Part shown: positions 44,465 to 53,682 of the stretch, piece by piece
Layout: every line of letters starts with the position of its first letter
Position numbering within the stretch: the first letter of the stretch is position 1
Source: Solitalea longa
Lineage (GTDB): Bacteria; Bacteroidota; Bacteroidia; Sphingobacteriales; Sphingobacteriaceae
Direction of reading: 5' to 3'
Length of the DNA: 64,000 nucleotides
NCBI RefSeq assembly: GCF_002920915.1
Contig: NZ_PQVF01000001.1
Coordinates: 310,001 to 374,000 of the forward strand
Made by a program: the position numbers and the translations under genes
The notes under the pieces: generated by a model
The model's database searches: none
What the model saw: the letters and a program-made list of their open reading frames with translations, nothing else
Told to the model about the DNA's origin: nothing

Positions 44465-44472
44465 CAAATATA
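44465..44472 (-). promoter_or_regulatory. -7 box candidate of uvrB, six bases before the ATG
   Basis: Perfect TAnnTTTG on the minus strand (TATATTTG). It would place the transcript start at or next to the ATG at 44458 and rules out use of the more upstream in-frame ATG (44467). No clear -33 box is seen. Confidence 0.4.
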
Positions 44473-44519
44473 ATTAATTCAAATTGGTAGTGGATTGCCA
44501 GTATTTATTACGAAGGCGT

Positions 44520-45401
44520 TTAGTCCCGGCCGAAATAAAATATTCTTGAAATATTGAAACCCAGCTTAAATGCTCCGCTTTTCCATGAGCTGGTAGTATT
44601 TGGAATGAAATTGTTTTCCACTATACCTGCTGCGTTTGTAAAATTAACGGAGAAAACATGGCCGCCGGTTTCAACTTCAAATCCTAACGCTAAAGGATCG
44701 TAAAAGTTTGGCTCAGTGCTGTTTTTACGGTAGCTGGAAAAGGTATGTATATAATCAGCTACTAATGCACAGCGTTTGTTGAACTTATATCGCCCAGAAA
44801 TTCCGAGGGAAAACAGATCTTTTTCATCCTGCGGATAATACAGGTATTTACGATGAAGATATGATGGGCTGATTTGCAGCGATAGCTTATCTGTAAACTT
44901 TTTTGCAATAAGAGCTTCAATAAAAAAAGAACAGCGTGAGCCAAAATCCGTAAAAACATCCGGATCCTTTCTCACAGCTATGCCTGTGGAACCCAAAAGC
45001 GTTATCGATAATGGCATTCTATTGTCGCTTGTTTGTTCTAGCAGTCTGTATTTAAGATGACTGTCTATCAGTTGGTCGAACTTGTTTCGGCCCAATGCAA
45101 CAGTTAAACGTTTGTTGATCCCATATTCAAAAGCTACCCTTATATCAGCTGAATTGTCAAGTCCCCAAAAAGTAGCTGAACCGCCAAAATCACCAGCAAC
45201 ATCTCCAAAACGATGAGTGACACGAACATCTAAGGCATGACTTTCCGTGGTCTCTACCGAATGGTTGAGGATAACTCGTGTACTTTGAAAGGTATGAATA
45301 CGTTGTTGGGGTAAGGGAGTCATTGCTGTATCGGTTGTTTGCGCTTTTAGGGGGTTTGTGCCGATATACAGCAGAATTAATGCAAGTAAAATTTTTTTCA
45401 T
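44520..45401 (-). CDS. DUF5777-type outer-membrane beta-barrel protein
   Basis: A 293-residue protein with a signal peptide ending LKAQ and alternating beta-strand pattern throughout: HTFQSTRVILNHSVET, VTHRFGDVAGDFGG (family-like), TFWGLDNSADIRVAFEYGI, and the aromatic C-terminus FNISRIFYFGRD. DUF5777 barrels in Bacteroidetes are usually found near cytochrome or YceI genes, which are absent here. Function unknown. Confidence 0.82.
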   Translation of the reverse strand: MKKILLALILLYIGTNPLKAQTTDTAMTPLPQQRIHTFQSTRVILNHSVETTESHALDVRVTHRFGDVAGDFGGSATFWGLDNSADIRVAFEYGINKRLTVALGRNKFDQLIDSHLKYRLLEQTSDNRMPLSITLLGSTGIAVRKDPDVFTDFGSRCSFFIEALIAKKFTDKLSLQISPSYLHRKYLYYPQDEKDLFSLGISGRYKFNKRCALVADYIHTFSSYRKNSTEPNFYDPLALGFEVETGGHVFSVNFTNAAGIVENNFIPNTTSSWKSGAFKLGFNISRIFYFGRD

Positions 45402-45514
45402 TCGGAATTAAGTCTGTAATTTCTTTTGTACGACTTTCAGGGTGTTTTCGTTGTAAAAAGCTGTAAATTTAAAGGCGGTCCATTTTCATTAACTTATGCT
45501 AAACAGTGTTCATT

Positions 45515-46159
45515 ATGATTACTATCTTAAATAAAACTCATTCATTAGCAAATCAATTTCTTGCCGAGCTTCGACATATTGACATTCAAAATGACCGAAT
45601 GCGTTTTAGGAGAAATCTTGAACGGTTGGGTGAAATATTTGCCTTTGAAATAAGTAAGAAGATGAATTATGTTGAACAGGAGGTGGTAACACCATTGGGT
45701 GTAGCCACAGTTCCTCTGTTAGAAGAGCAGCCGGTTTTGGCTACTATACTGCGCGCGGGTTTACCAATGCATCAGGGCCTTATGAATTATTTTGATAAGG
45801 CTGATTCGGCATATATATCAGCCTTCCGGAAACCCAAAAAAAGCAATGATTTTGAAATAAAAACGGAATATTTTTCAACCCCGGATATGGCCGACCGAAT
45901 TGTAATTGTTTCTGATCCCATGTTGGCTACCGGTCAGTCAATGGTAGTGGTATGTAAAGAACTTATGGCCCGATTTGAAATTAAGGAGCTGCATATTGCC
46001 TGTGTAATTGCAAGTACAGAAGGGGTTTCACATGTTAGAGCGAACTTACCCAAAGCCTGCTTGTGGTTAGGAGCCGTAGATGAAGAGTTAACCTCAAAAG
46101 CTTATATCGTTCCCGGCTTAGGCGATGCGGGAGATTTGTGTTTTGGCGAGAAACTTTAA
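45515..46159 (+). CDS. upp: Uracil phosphoribosyltransferase
   Basis: Salvages uracil with PRPP to UMP. The 214 residues show QNDRMRFRRNLERLGEIFAF, ATILRAGLPMHQGL and the PRPP loop SDPMLATGQSM (around 133-143), ending in the uracil-binding GLGDAGDLCFG. The ATG at 45515 is preferred to an upstream in-frame GTG (45506). Confidence 0.95.
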   Translation: MITILNKTHSLANQFLAELRHIDIQNDRMRFRRNLERLGEIFAFEISKKMNYVEQEVVTPLGVATVPLLEEQPVLATILRAGLPMHQGLMNYFDKADSAYISAFRKPKKSNDFEIKTEYFSTPDMADRIVIVSDPMLATGQSMVVVCKELMARFEIKELHIACVIASTEGVSHVRANLPKACLWLGAVDEELTSKAYIVPGLGDAGDLCFGEKL

Positions 46160-46216
46160 TAATTCAAAATAGTAATATAGATCAACGTTCTTCATCAATC
46201 CCTTAACAAATCTGGC

Positions 46217-46224
46217 TACCTTTG
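46217..46224 (+). promoter_or_regulatory. -7 box candidate of the YjjG-type gene, eight bases before the ATG
   Basis: Perfect TAnnTTTG (TACCTTTG), ATG at 46233; a leaderless or nearly leaderless transcript would follow. No strong -33 box is seen. Confidence 0.4.
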
Positions 46225-46232
46225 TTTCTGAA

Positions 46233-46928
46233 ATGAAGACTTATAGCCATCTCTTTTTTGATCTTGACCATACCATCTGGGATTTTGACAAGAATGCTGA
46301 ACAAACACTAAGAGAACTTTTTGATACCTATAAATTACCTTCCCTGGGGTTGAAATCTGCCGATTTGTTTATTGAAATTTATACGGAGAACAACCACGAC
46401 TTGTGGGCCCAATATCACAAAGGTTTGATTTCAAAGGAACATTTGCGGCACGAACGGTTCAATAAAACCTTTCGCGATTTAAATGTTGACGAACGGTTGA
46501 TCCCTTCTGAATTTGAAAATGATTATGTGCGCATTTGCCCCACCAAAGCGAACCTTTTTCCTCATGCACATGAAACGCTTTCCTACTTGCAATCCAAATA
46601 CAGGCTTCATTTAATTTCGAACGGTTTTTATGAAAGCACGCTAATTAAGGTTGAAACAACAGGTATTGGTAAATACTTTGATCATATTAATATTTCTGAA
46701 AAGATTGGGGTAAATAAACCTGATCCAGCCATTTTTTATCATGCATTAAGCCTGGCAAATGCAACTGTTCCTGAGAGTATGATGATTGGCGATAGCCTTG
46801 AGGCGGATATTGCCGGGGCTCAGGCAATTGAAATGGACTGTGTGTATTTTAACCCCCGCAATGTTAAGCATGAAATTAAGGTGGATTATGAAATAAAATC
46901 GCTTGATGAACTGCAGCAAATTTTGTAA
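46233..46928 (+). CDS. YjjG-family noncanonical pyrimidine nucleotidase (HAD superfamily)
   Basis: A 231-residue cytoplasmic HAD phosphatase that in E. coli (YjjG) removes phosphate from non-canonical pyrimidine nucleotides. Motif I FFDLDHTIWDFDKNAE has nucleophile Asp10 and acid/base Asp12; motif II Ser is in HLISNGFYES; the motif III Lys is in EKIGVNKPDPAIF; motif IV is MMIGDSLEADIAGA. The start fits the fold exactly. The adjacent upp also belongs to pyrimidine metabolism, though with a separate promoter. Confidence 0.9.
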   Translation: MKTYSHLFFDLDHTIWDFDKNAEQTLRELFDTYKLPSLGLKSADLFIEIYTENNHDLWAQYHKGLISKEHLRHERFNKTFRDLNVDERLIPSEFENDYVRICPTKANLFPHAHETLSYLQSKYRLHLISNGFYESTLIKVETTGIGKYFDHINISEKIGVNKPDPAIFYHALSLANATVPESMMIGDSLEADIAGAQAIEMDCVYFNPRNVKHEIKVDYEIKSLDELQQIL

Positions 46929-46936
46929 ATAGTAGC

Positions 46937-47464
46937 ATGAATTTACCCGAAATACTTGCCGATTTACAATTAATCCTGGAAGAATACCAAAGCCGATTGG
47001 ATCATTATTCCGATCAGGTTTTTATGCTTTCTCCTGAAATAGGGTGCTGGTCAATGGCCGAAGTGTACAGTCATGTTTTTGGTACCTGTTTAATGCAGCA
47101 AAAAGCGATGGAAATGTGCATGCAGGGGCAGGGAATGGAAGGATCTGCAGGGCTGAATGAAATGGGTGATAAATTATTTGCACTAGGCCATTTTCCGCCA
47201 GGTAAGTATGAAGCTCCTGAAGCTTTAAAATCGCGTGTGCAAAATATTCATAAAGAAGACGCAAAAGCATTAGCCACTAAACTGCTTTCAAGAATAAAAT
47301 CAGTTCAAAGTGAGGATATACTTAATGCAAATGAAGATCAACGGATGGAGCATCCGCGGCTTGGCTTTCTGAACGCTTCCCAATGGGTTCATTTTATGCT
47401 CATCCATACCAAACATCATCTTAATCAACTCGATCGCATAGAACGTAAGTTTTCAATGTGTTAA
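46937..47464 (+). CDS. DinB-like metal-binding protein
   Basis: A 175-residue four-helix bundle of the DinB/YfiT type: helix 1 with PEILADLQLILEEYQSRLD, SMAEVYSHVFGTCLMQQKA (His in helix 2), and the C-terminal FMLIHTKHHLNQLDRI with His residues for a metal. These proteins may be thiol-dependent transferases; the substrate is unknown. It is 8 bases from the YjjG-type gene, one operon. A small hairpin (GTGTTAAT/ATTAACAC, 47458-47482) overlaps its stop codon. Confidence 0.83.
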   Translation: MNLPEILADLQLILEEYQSRLDHYSDQVFMLSPEIGCWSMAEVYSHVFGTCLMQQKAMEMCMQGQGMEGSAGLNEMGDKLFALGHFPPGKYEAPEALKSRVQNIHKEDAKALATKLLSRIKSVQSEDILNANEDQRMEHPRLGFLNASQWVHFMLIHTKHHLNQLDRIERKFSMC

Positions 47465-47549
47465 TTCATAATTTATTAACACAAATTTAATCTGCTATTT
47501 ACTTGTCGGAATGATATTTGCATAAAATAATGTACCATCAGATTGTAAA

Positions 47550-47651
47550 ATGGAGATCAATTATTTTATCATTATCGGATTGGCCCTTGCAGCAGTAGGT
47601 GCCTACTACTTTAGTCCCTTTGATCTTAACATTGAAGATGAAGAGGATTAG
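47550..47651 (+). CDS. Possible 33-residue membrane micro-protein
   Basis: ATG at 47550, stop TAG at 47649-47651. The product MEINYFIIIGLALAAVGAYY followed by FSPFDLNIEDEED has one transmembrane helix (about 5-22) and an acidic C-terminal tail. It resembles short single-pass proteins often missed by gene finders. It lies in a 270-base gap between the DinB-like and LpxH-like genes, on the same strand. Support is the hydrophobic/acidic design and isolated position, nothing more. Confidence 0.45.
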   Translation: MEINYFIIIGLALAAVGAYYFSPFDLNIEDEED

Positions 47652-47734
47652 AGACCGATATTTTTTATTCTTTTATTATACCTGCTCTCGCTATAAAAAT
47701 TCAGCGTCATTAATTCTTTTTTCTTTTTGTTCTG

Positions 47735-48580
47735 ATGTCCAAACGCGAAGTTGAAATCGTTGTAATCTCTGATGTCCATCTTGGAACCTTTGGCTGCCAT
47801 GCTAAAGACTTGTTAAAGTACCTCAAAAGTATAAAACCCCAAACTCTAATTTTAAACGGTGATATAATAGATATCTGGCAGTTTAGTAAATCATACTGGC
47901 CCGAAGCCCATATGAAGGTGCTTCGCAAAGTGATGAAAATGGTTAGCCAGGGCGTTGATGTTTATTACCTGACTGGTAACCATGACGAGATGTTACGAAA
48001 ATTTGCCGATTTTGAAATGGGTAGTTTTAGGCTGATGAACAAAGTTGTGCTGCCAATTGATGGCAAACGGGCCTGGATCTTTCACGGTGATGTGTTTGAT
48101 ATCACTATGCAGCATTCTAAGTGGCTGGCAAAACTTGGTGCTATAGGCTATGATTCGTTGATCTTGCTGAACACATTTGTAAACTTCTTACTAAAACTCC
48201 TGGGTAGAGATAAGATGAGCTTTTCCCAAAAGATAAAAAGTTCAGTAAAAAATGCTGTTAAGTTTATGAATGATTTTGAAATGACTGCCGCCGAAATTGC
48301 CATTGAAAAAGGTTATGATTACGTTATTTGTGGTCATATTCATCAACCTGAAATAAAGACCATAACTACCGAAAAGGGTAAAGTTGAATATTTAAATTCA
48401 GGCGATTGGGTGGAGAGTTTAACTGCTCTTGAGTATCAAAATGGCAAATGGGATCTGTATCGTTTTAATGCGGATGAGTTTGCAAATGAAGACATTGACA
48501 CTATAAATGAGGAAAATGAGGACTTGAATGCTAAAATTGATATAAATTTGCTGTATCAATCGTTGATCATTAAAGATTAA
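47735..48580 (+). CDS. LpxH-like metallophosphoesterase (UDP-2,3-diacylglucosamine diphosphatase family)
   Basis: A 281-residue calcineurin-like phosphoesterase. Metal-binding motifs in order: VISDVHLGTFG, LILNGDIIDIW, YYLTGNHDE, WIFHGDVFD and CGHIHQPE. This order and the D-x-H-L-G start match the LpxH/YbbF group, which removes UMP in lipid A synthesis, but Bacteroidetes carry several such paralogues; it could act on another phospholipid or nucleotide sugar. The start is the ATG at 47735. The next gene, a glycosyltransferase, follows after 49 bases. Confidence 0.8.
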   Translation: MSKREVEIVVISDVHLGTFGCHAKDLLKYLKSIKPQTLILNGDIIDIWQFSKSYWPEAHMKVLRKVMKMVSQGVDVYYLTGNHDEMLRKFADFEMGSFRLMNKVVLPIDGKRAWIFHGDVFDITMQHSKWLAKLGAIGYDSLILLNTFVNFLLKLLGRDKMSFSQKIKSSVKNAVKFMNDFEMTAAEIAIEKGYDYVICGHIHQPEIKTITTEKGKVEYLNSGDWVESLTALEYQNGKWDLYRFNADEFANEDIDTINEENEDLNAKIDINLLYQSLIIKD

Positions 48581-48629
48581 TCATCAGATTATAGTTATCA
48601 GATTTTAATTTTCATTTACCGGAAATACG

Positions 48630-49634
48630 TTGAAAATACTTTACGCCATACAAGGAACAGGAAATGGTCATATAAGTCGTGCCAGAGATATAATTCCGCA
48701 TCTTCAAAATTATGGAGAGCTCGATTTGTTAATCAGTGGCACCCAAGCCGATGTATCATTAACTCAACCGGTTCATTATAAATTGCACGGTTTCAGTTTT
48801 GTTTTTGGTAAAAACGGAGGTGTTGATCATTGGAAAACGTTTAAGATCATGAATCTGCGACAACTGTTTAAAGATATCAAACAGTTGCCTTTAGAGAATT
48901 ATGATTTGATCATCAATGATTTTGAACCGATCACTGCTTGGGCTTCCAAGCTCCGGAAACTCCCTGTTGTAGGTCTCAGTCATCAATCAGCTTTTTTATC
49001 TGATAAATCACCAAGGCCTGATCATAATTTTCCGCATTGGGAAGAGTTGGTCTTAAAGCATTATGCTCCGGTTAAAGAAACAGTTGCATTTCACTTCGAT
49101 CGTTATGATAGCTTTATCAATACACCTGTGATCCGAAAAGAAATCAGGGCACTCGAACCTATTAACAACGGGCATTATACCGTTTATCTTCCAGCTCATG
49201 ACGACGTTAAATTGGTGGAACATTTAAAACAGGTTAAAGGTGTTAAATGGGATGTTTTCTCAAAACACACTAAAAAAAATTATACCGTTGAAAATGTGGA
49301 AGTGTTGCCCGTTAATAACCAGTTGTTTAACTATAGTTTAGCAGGTTGCGAAGGGTTGCTAACCGGAGGAGGCTTTGAAGGCCCCGCCGAAGCCTTGTTC
49401 CTTGGGAAAAAGGTTTTATCTGTTCCTATGTCTAATCAATGGGAGCAGCAGTGCAATGCCGAAGCCTTACGCTTAATGGGTGTTCCGGTGATCCATAAAA
49501 TTGATGATTTATTTGCGGCCAAAGTAAAACACTGGGTTGAAGAAGGTCGAAGGGTTATTGTTGATTATCCAGATGAAACCGAGCAAATAATAGAACGTTT
49601 AATGAAAAAATACACACCTGCGGTTGCATATTAA
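48630..49634 (+). CDS. Glycosyltransferase, GT28/MurG-like fold (TTG start)
   Basis: A 334-residue GT-B-type protein. N-terminal MKILYAIQGTGNGHISRA matches the G-x-G-H-x-x-R start of MurG-like transferases, with a C-terminal donor-site region FNYSLAGCEGLLTGGGFEGP followed by ALFLGKKVLSVPMSNQWEQ. The start codon is TTG at 48630, giving the expected fold start; no ATG lies close enough. With the LpxH-like gene immediately upstream, a role in envelope glycolipid synthesis is likely; the acceptor is unknown. Confidence 0.83.
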   Translation: MKILYAIQGTGNGHISRARDIIPHLQNYGELDLLISGTQADVSLTQPVHYKLHGFSFVFGKNGGVDHWKTFKIMNLRQLFKDIKQLPLENYDLIINDFEPITAWASKLRKLPVVGLSHQSAFLSDKSPRPDHNFPHWEELVLKHYAPVKETVAFHFDRYDSFINTPVIRKEIRALEPINNGHYTVYLPAHDDVKLVEHLKQVKGVKWDVFSKHTKKNYTVENVEVLPVNNQLFNYSLAGCEGLLTGGGFEGPAEALFLGKKVLSVPMSNQWEQQCNAEALRLMGVPVIHKIDDLFAAKVKHWVEEGRRVIVDYPDETEQIIERLMKKYTPAVAY

Positions 49635-49733
49635 TAGATCAACCTCCTGTCGAATTAAAATAATCGTTATACATCAGTTTTATTTTTGAGTCAAAATACT
49701 GATTATTGCGCCAGTTAGTTTTCTTTACCATCC

Positions 49734-50717
49734 ATGATCATTAATACCTTTCGCAAGGCCCAAGCCTATAATTATATTCTTTTAGCAGCGTTTATACTTC
49801 TGTTGCGCCTTGCCGTATTACTGAATCCTAGTTTGTATAACTCACTGATTGTTTACCAACCTTTTGTAAAATTGCTGGTTTTCTTTCAGTTTAACTTTTT
49901 AAGCAATCCGGTTTATAATATTCTAACCACGGGTGCGGTAATTTTTATACAGGCGGTACTATTTGGTCGAATTATAACCAGGCATAACTTCTTTAATAAA
50001 ACTACTTTTTTGCCAGAACTGATGTACGCTGTTTTGTGCAGCATGTTCACGGAGTTCCTTACCTTTTCACCCATTATCTTTTGTAACTTTTTTTTGCTTT
50101 GGATACTTGATAAGATATTTTCATTTTATCGCTCACAATCAACTTTGCAAAGTGCTTTTGATATGGGCTTTATCATTTCGTTAGGGTCATTATTATATTT
50201 TCCCTTTATTTTCATCTTTCCGATCATTTGGTACAGTTCTGTAGTTTTTAAATCGTTTTCTATTCGAGAATGGTTCACCGGAATAATCGGCCTTATCGTC
50301 CCTTATATCATTTTAGGGACCTTTTACTTCTGGAATGATGATTTCAACGACTTTTATCACTTGTGGCTGCCATTCAAATTTGTTTTGCCTCAGGCTTTGG
50401 CTATTGAACAGGATGATTATTTTGCACTAATTCCTATTATCATCGTATTGTTATTGTCATTGAATCAGGTGCGGGTGATGTTCTTTAAAAATGTGGTACA
50501 GGTTCGTAAATCCTTGCAATGCCTGGGCTTTTTTGTAATTCTGATCGTGGCGAGTTATTTCATTATGCCCGATCAACATATTAATCACCTGATGCTTGCA
50601 GCTGCTCCTGTTGCAACCTTTATGACCTTCTATTTTAATTCGGCAAAAGTGCGTTGGTTTTATGAATTTGTTTTTGCGTTGTTGATTATTTCGATCTTTT
50701 ATTTTCAATTGTTTTAA
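49734..50717 (+). CDS. DUF6427-type multi-pass membrane protein
   Basis: A 327-residue integral membrane protein with about eight to ten hydrophobic helices and a large aromatic content (FIFPIIWYSS, YIILGTFYFWNDDF). The general layout and FRKAQAYNYILL start match DUF6427, known mostly from Bacteroidetes, of unknown function and often near purine or envelope genes. No catalytic motif can be seen. It is 136 bases before purQ. Confidence 0.78.
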   Translation: MIINTFRKAQAYNYILLAAFILLLRLAVLLNPSLYNSLIVYQPFVKLLVFFQFNFLSNPVYNILTTGAVIFIQAVLFGRIITRHNFFNKTTFLPELMYAVLCSMFTEFLTFSPIIFCNFFLLWILDKIFSFYRSQSTLQSAFDMGFIISLGSLLYFPFIFIFPIIWYSSVVFKSFSIREWFTGIIGLIVPYIILGTFYFWNDDFNDFYHLWLPFKFVLPQALAIEQDDYFALIPIIIVLLLSLNQVRVMFFKNVVQVRKSLQCLGFFVILIVASYFIMPDQHINHLMLAAAPVATFMTFYFNSAKVRWFYEFVFALLIISIFYFQLF

Positions 50718-50824
50718 TAAAAAAATCTTGAAGGTTTGATCAGTTGATGTAAAAGTAAAGTGGCAAATTCTGTTAAAATCCAATAAGTTTTCCCAAACAA
50801 TTCCTTTACTATTATAAGTTTTTC

Positions 50825-50832
50825 TAACTTTG
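50825..50832 (+). promoter_or_regulatory. -7 box candidate of purQ
   Basis: Perfect TAnnTTTG (TAACTTTG), 21 bases before the ATG at 50854. The -33 position is not convincing. Confidence 0.4.
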
Positions 50833-50853
50833 CGCTTTGAAAATTGATACAAA

Positions 50854-51543
50854 ATGAAATTTGGAGTTGTAGTTTTCCCGGGTTCAAATTGTGATCAGGA
50901 TGCGATCAATCTTTTTGGTAATGTTCTGGGACAGAAAGTTGTACCCCTTTGGCATAAAGATCATGATTTGCAAGGATGCGATTTTATCGTGTTGCCTGGC
51001 GGTTTTTCATACGGCGATTATTTACGTTCGGGAGCAATTGCCCGCTTTTCGCCTATTATGAAAGAAGTTATCGACTTTGCTAACAAAGGCGGATACCTAA
51101 TGGGTATTTGTAATGGTTTTCAGGTTTTAGGTGAAGCCGGATTGGTTCCGGGAGCACTATTGCACAATGATAATCGTAAGTTCATTTGCAAAAATGTTTA
51201 CCTGAAAACACAAACTCAAAATTCATTAATTACCGCCCAGGTGGATTTGGATAAGGCTTTGAAAATCCCTATCGCTCACGGAGAAGGTAAGTATTATGCT
51301 GATGCTGATACGTTGAAAATGGTAAATGATAACGATCAGGTGTTATTCCGTTATTGTGATGAAAACGGCAATATCACTGCCGAATCTAATCCAAACGGAT
51401 CATTAGAAAACATTGCAGGGGTTTGTAATAAAAACCGTAACGTATTTGGAATGATGCCACACCCTGAACGTGCTTCTGATTCAATTTTAGCAAATCAAGA
51501 TGGTTTAGCATTGTTCGAATCAATTCTTCAAGCTGTATTATAG
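50854..51543 (+). CDS. purQ: Phosphoribosylformylglycinamidine synthase subunit PurQ
   Basis: Glutaminase subunit of FGAM synthase in purine synthesis; it supplies ammonia to PurL. It has 229 residues, with triad Cys86 in [11 protein letters not shown], His203 and Glu205 in [10 protein letters not shown], plus the family motif [19 protein letters not shown] and AHGEGKYY. purL and purS are not adjacent. It ends at a terminator. Confidence 0.96.
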   Translation: MKFGVVVFPGSNCDQDAINLFGNVLGQKVVPLWHKDHDLQGCDFIVLPGGFSYGDYLRSGAIARFSPIMKEVIDFANKGGYLMGICNGFQVLGEAGLVPGALLHNDNRKFICKNVYLKTQTQNSLITAQVDLDKALKIPIAHGEGKYYADADTLKMVNDNDQVLFRYCDENGNITAESNPNGSLENIAGVCNKNRNVFGMMPHPERASDSILANQDGLALFESILQAVL

Positions 51544-51562
51544 TAATTAAAATATAACAGGA

Positions 51563-51608
51563 AGCAGAATGTAGATTAACCCCCGGTTATTTTACTTTCT
51601 GCTTTTTG
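51563..51608 (+). terminator. Intrinsic terminator of purQ
   Basis: Imperfect long stem (GCAGAA, GTA, AACC pairing with GGTT, TAC, TTCTGC) around CCCC, followed by five T residues, 20-65 bases after the stop codon. Confidence 0.75.
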
Positions 51609-51630
51609 TGTTTATACATGATTTTATTTC

Positions 51631-52371
51631 ATGAATCTGATAATTGATATTGGGAATTTTAAAACGAAAATAGCAGTTTTTAATAATGATGATTTAATAG
51701 AGGTTATAGCTATTGAAGATTCCCCTATTGATTATATACAGCAGTTTATCCGTAAGTATAAGCCAAAATATTCGATTCTTTCTTCGGTGGTGATCAACGA
51801 TGAAGGCATTATCCGTTTGTTGAATCAAACTACCACATTTACCTTATTGAACAATACCATTCGGGTTCCCGTAAAAAATAATTACGGAACGCCGGCAACA
51901 TTAGGTACAGATCGTCTGGCCGCTGTTAATGGCGCGTTCCAGCTATTTGAAAAGCGTAATGTGCTTATTATCAATGGCGGAACGTGTGTTACGTTTGATC
52001 TGATTACAAAAGAGGGCGTTTACTTGGGTGGAGCTATCTCTCCGGGCCTTGCCATGCGTTTTTCTGCACTCAATACTTTTACCGATAAACTTCCGTTAAT
52101 TAGTTTCGAAAATGATTTCAACCAACTGATTGGAACCTCAACACGCGAATCAATTCTTTCGGGTGTACAAAATGGTTTGATTGCAGAACTTGAAGGCATA
52201 ATTTCGAAATACGAAAAACAATTTGAAAACCTTGCAGTGGTGCTTTGTGGAGGCGACTCAAAATTTTTTGACAGTCGTTTGAAAAATAGCATCTTTGCGC
52301 CCGTGGTCAATTGGCAACCTAACCTGGTATTGATCGGGTTGAATGCCATATTAAAATATCAGTATGCGTAA
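51631..52371 (+). CDS. coaX: Type III pantothenate kinase CoaX
   Basis: First step of coenzyme A synthesis, acting without feedback inhibition by CoA. The 246 residues show the ASKHA kinase motifs: MNLIIDIGNFKTKIAVF (phosphate-binding, Asp6), YGTPATLGTDRLAAVNGAF, INGGTCVTFDLI and GGAISPGLAMR. The usual D-x-G-N-T/F start is intact. The gene overlaps the next one by 8 bases, and the order coaX - barrel - lptC - PpiD-type is a familiar Bacteroidetes arrangement. Confidence 0.94.
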   Translation: MNLIIDIGNFKTKIAVFNNDDLIEVIAIEDSPIDYIQQFIRKYKPKYSILSSVVINDEGIIRLLNQTTTFTLLNNTIRVPVKNNYGTPATLGTDRLAAVNGAFQLFEKRNVLIINGGTCVTFDLITKEGVYLGGAISPGLAMRFSALNTFTDKLPLISFENDFNQLIGTSTRESILSGVQNGLIAELEGIISKYEKQFENLAVVLCGGDSKFFDSRLKNSIFAPVVNWQPNLVLIGLNAILKYQYA

Positions 52372-53662
52372 ATTTACTAAGTTACTTACCTTTATTTCTC
52401 TAACATTTATTGGTTCAAACGTATTTGCACAGGCCACAACCAGTTCTCCATATTCGGCTTACGGTGTAGGATCCTTGGTGCCACAAACTTTCGCTCAGGG
52501 AAAAGGAATGGGTAATATCACCTCCGGATTGCGCACACCTGATAATATCAATATTTCAAATCCGGCATCGTACACGTCATTAGTAATGACTAATATCGAT
52601 TTGGGTTTGCATGGAGGTGTTGATCAGTTAAATACTTCGTCCCTAAAACAAAGTAGTTACAATTTTTCTCTCGATCATTTTGCCATAGGGTTTCCAATGT
52701 CGCGTAAAATGGGCGGTTCTTTAGGCATTATTCCCTTTTCAAATTCGGGTTATAATGTAGGAAGGGATACGATCTTTAAAAGAGTAGATACGGTCTCTGG
52801 CAAGAACTCTTTATTTGGTGAGGGCGGTTATTCTCAGGTTTATTTTGGAACGGCGTATCAAGTAGCTAAAAATCTTTCCATTGGTGTGAACATTGGTTAT
52901 TTGTTCGGAAGCATCAAACGTACCACCTCAACAGTTTTAGACGACCCGTATAGTTACAACAGCCGTACAACCTTAACTACGAGTGCCAGTGGATTTTTGG
53001 TGAAATATGGTGCGCAGTATTCGATTGTTCAAAGTCCTGAAAAACGCTGGACAATTGGTTACTTCGGTTCGGTTAAAACGAAGGTAAATACAAAACAAGG
53101 CTATGTTTTCGATCGCTATCTGCTTTCAGATAACGGAAGTATTAATCCAGTCGATACTATTTCTTATTTATCAGATGTAAAAGGAAATTTACTATTACCA
53201 ACCACGCATACAGTAGGTTTTACATTTAATAAAGCCAATAAACTTATTGCGGGTGCCGATTTTGATTATCAGCAATGGACTCAGTATACCGAAAACGGTG
53301 AGAGCAGAGACTTTAAAGACATGTATGGTGTTCGTTTAGGTGCTCAGTATACTCCTGATATTTACTCGGTTTCGAGCTATTTGAAACGGATTGAATATCG
53401 TGCAGGTATTAATTATTATAAGTCTTACCTTAACCTTAAAGGTCAAGATATTAATGAAATGGATTTGACTTTAGGTGTAGGTTTACCAATGTCGAACCAA
53501 TTCTTCGGAGGTTTACTTTATACAGGCTCAAAGCTTAATCTAGGTGTTCAATTGGGTACCCGGGGCACCACTTCAAATGGTTTGATTAAGGAACGTTATT
53601 GCAATTTATTTGTAGGCTTTACCTTAAACGACCGTTGGTTCATTAAACGTAGATTCGATTAA
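52364..53662 (+). CDS. Outer-membrane beta-barrel protein (FadL/OmpP1-like or DUF-type)
   Basis: A 432-residue protein with a signal peptide ending NVFAQ and a barrel of alternating strands. It starts SSPYSAYGVGSLVPQTFAQG, GMGNITSGLRTPDNINISNP (the SNPA-SY region is FadL-like: ISNPASYTSL), with GLPMSNQFFGGLLYTGSKL near the C-terminus. It is translationally coupled to coaX (8-base overlap) and precedes lptC, so an envelope-assembly or lipid-transport role is reasonable but unproven. Confidence 0.82.
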   Translation: MRKFTKLLTFISLTFIGSNVFAQATTSSPYSAYGVGSLVPQTFAQGKGMGNITSGLRTPDNINISNPASYTSLVMTNIDLGLHGGVDQLNTSSLKQSSYNFSLDHFAIGFPMSRKMGGSLGIIPFSNSGYNVGRDTIFKRVDTVSGKNSLFGEGGYSQVYFGTAYQVAKNLSIGVNIGYLFGSIKRTTSTVLDDPYSYNSRTTLTTSASGFLVKYGAQYSIVQSPEKRWTIGYFGSVKTKVNTKQGYVFDRYLLSDNGSINPVDTISYLSDVKGNLLLPTTHTVGFTFNKANKLIAGADFDYQQWTQYTENGESRDFKDMYGVRLGAQYTPDIYSVSSYLKRIEYRAGINYYKSYLNLKGQDINEMDLTLGVGLPMSNQFFGGLLYTGSKLNLGVQLGTRGTTSNGLIKERYCNLFVGFTLNDRWFIKRRFD

Positions 53663-53682
53663 TCTGATTTTAATAAATCGAT

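Noticed and set aside
47458-47482. Terminator after the DinB-like gene
   Set aside because: An 8-bp inverted repeat overlaps the stop codon, but AAATTT follows rather than a T-run; it is only mentioned in the gene entry.
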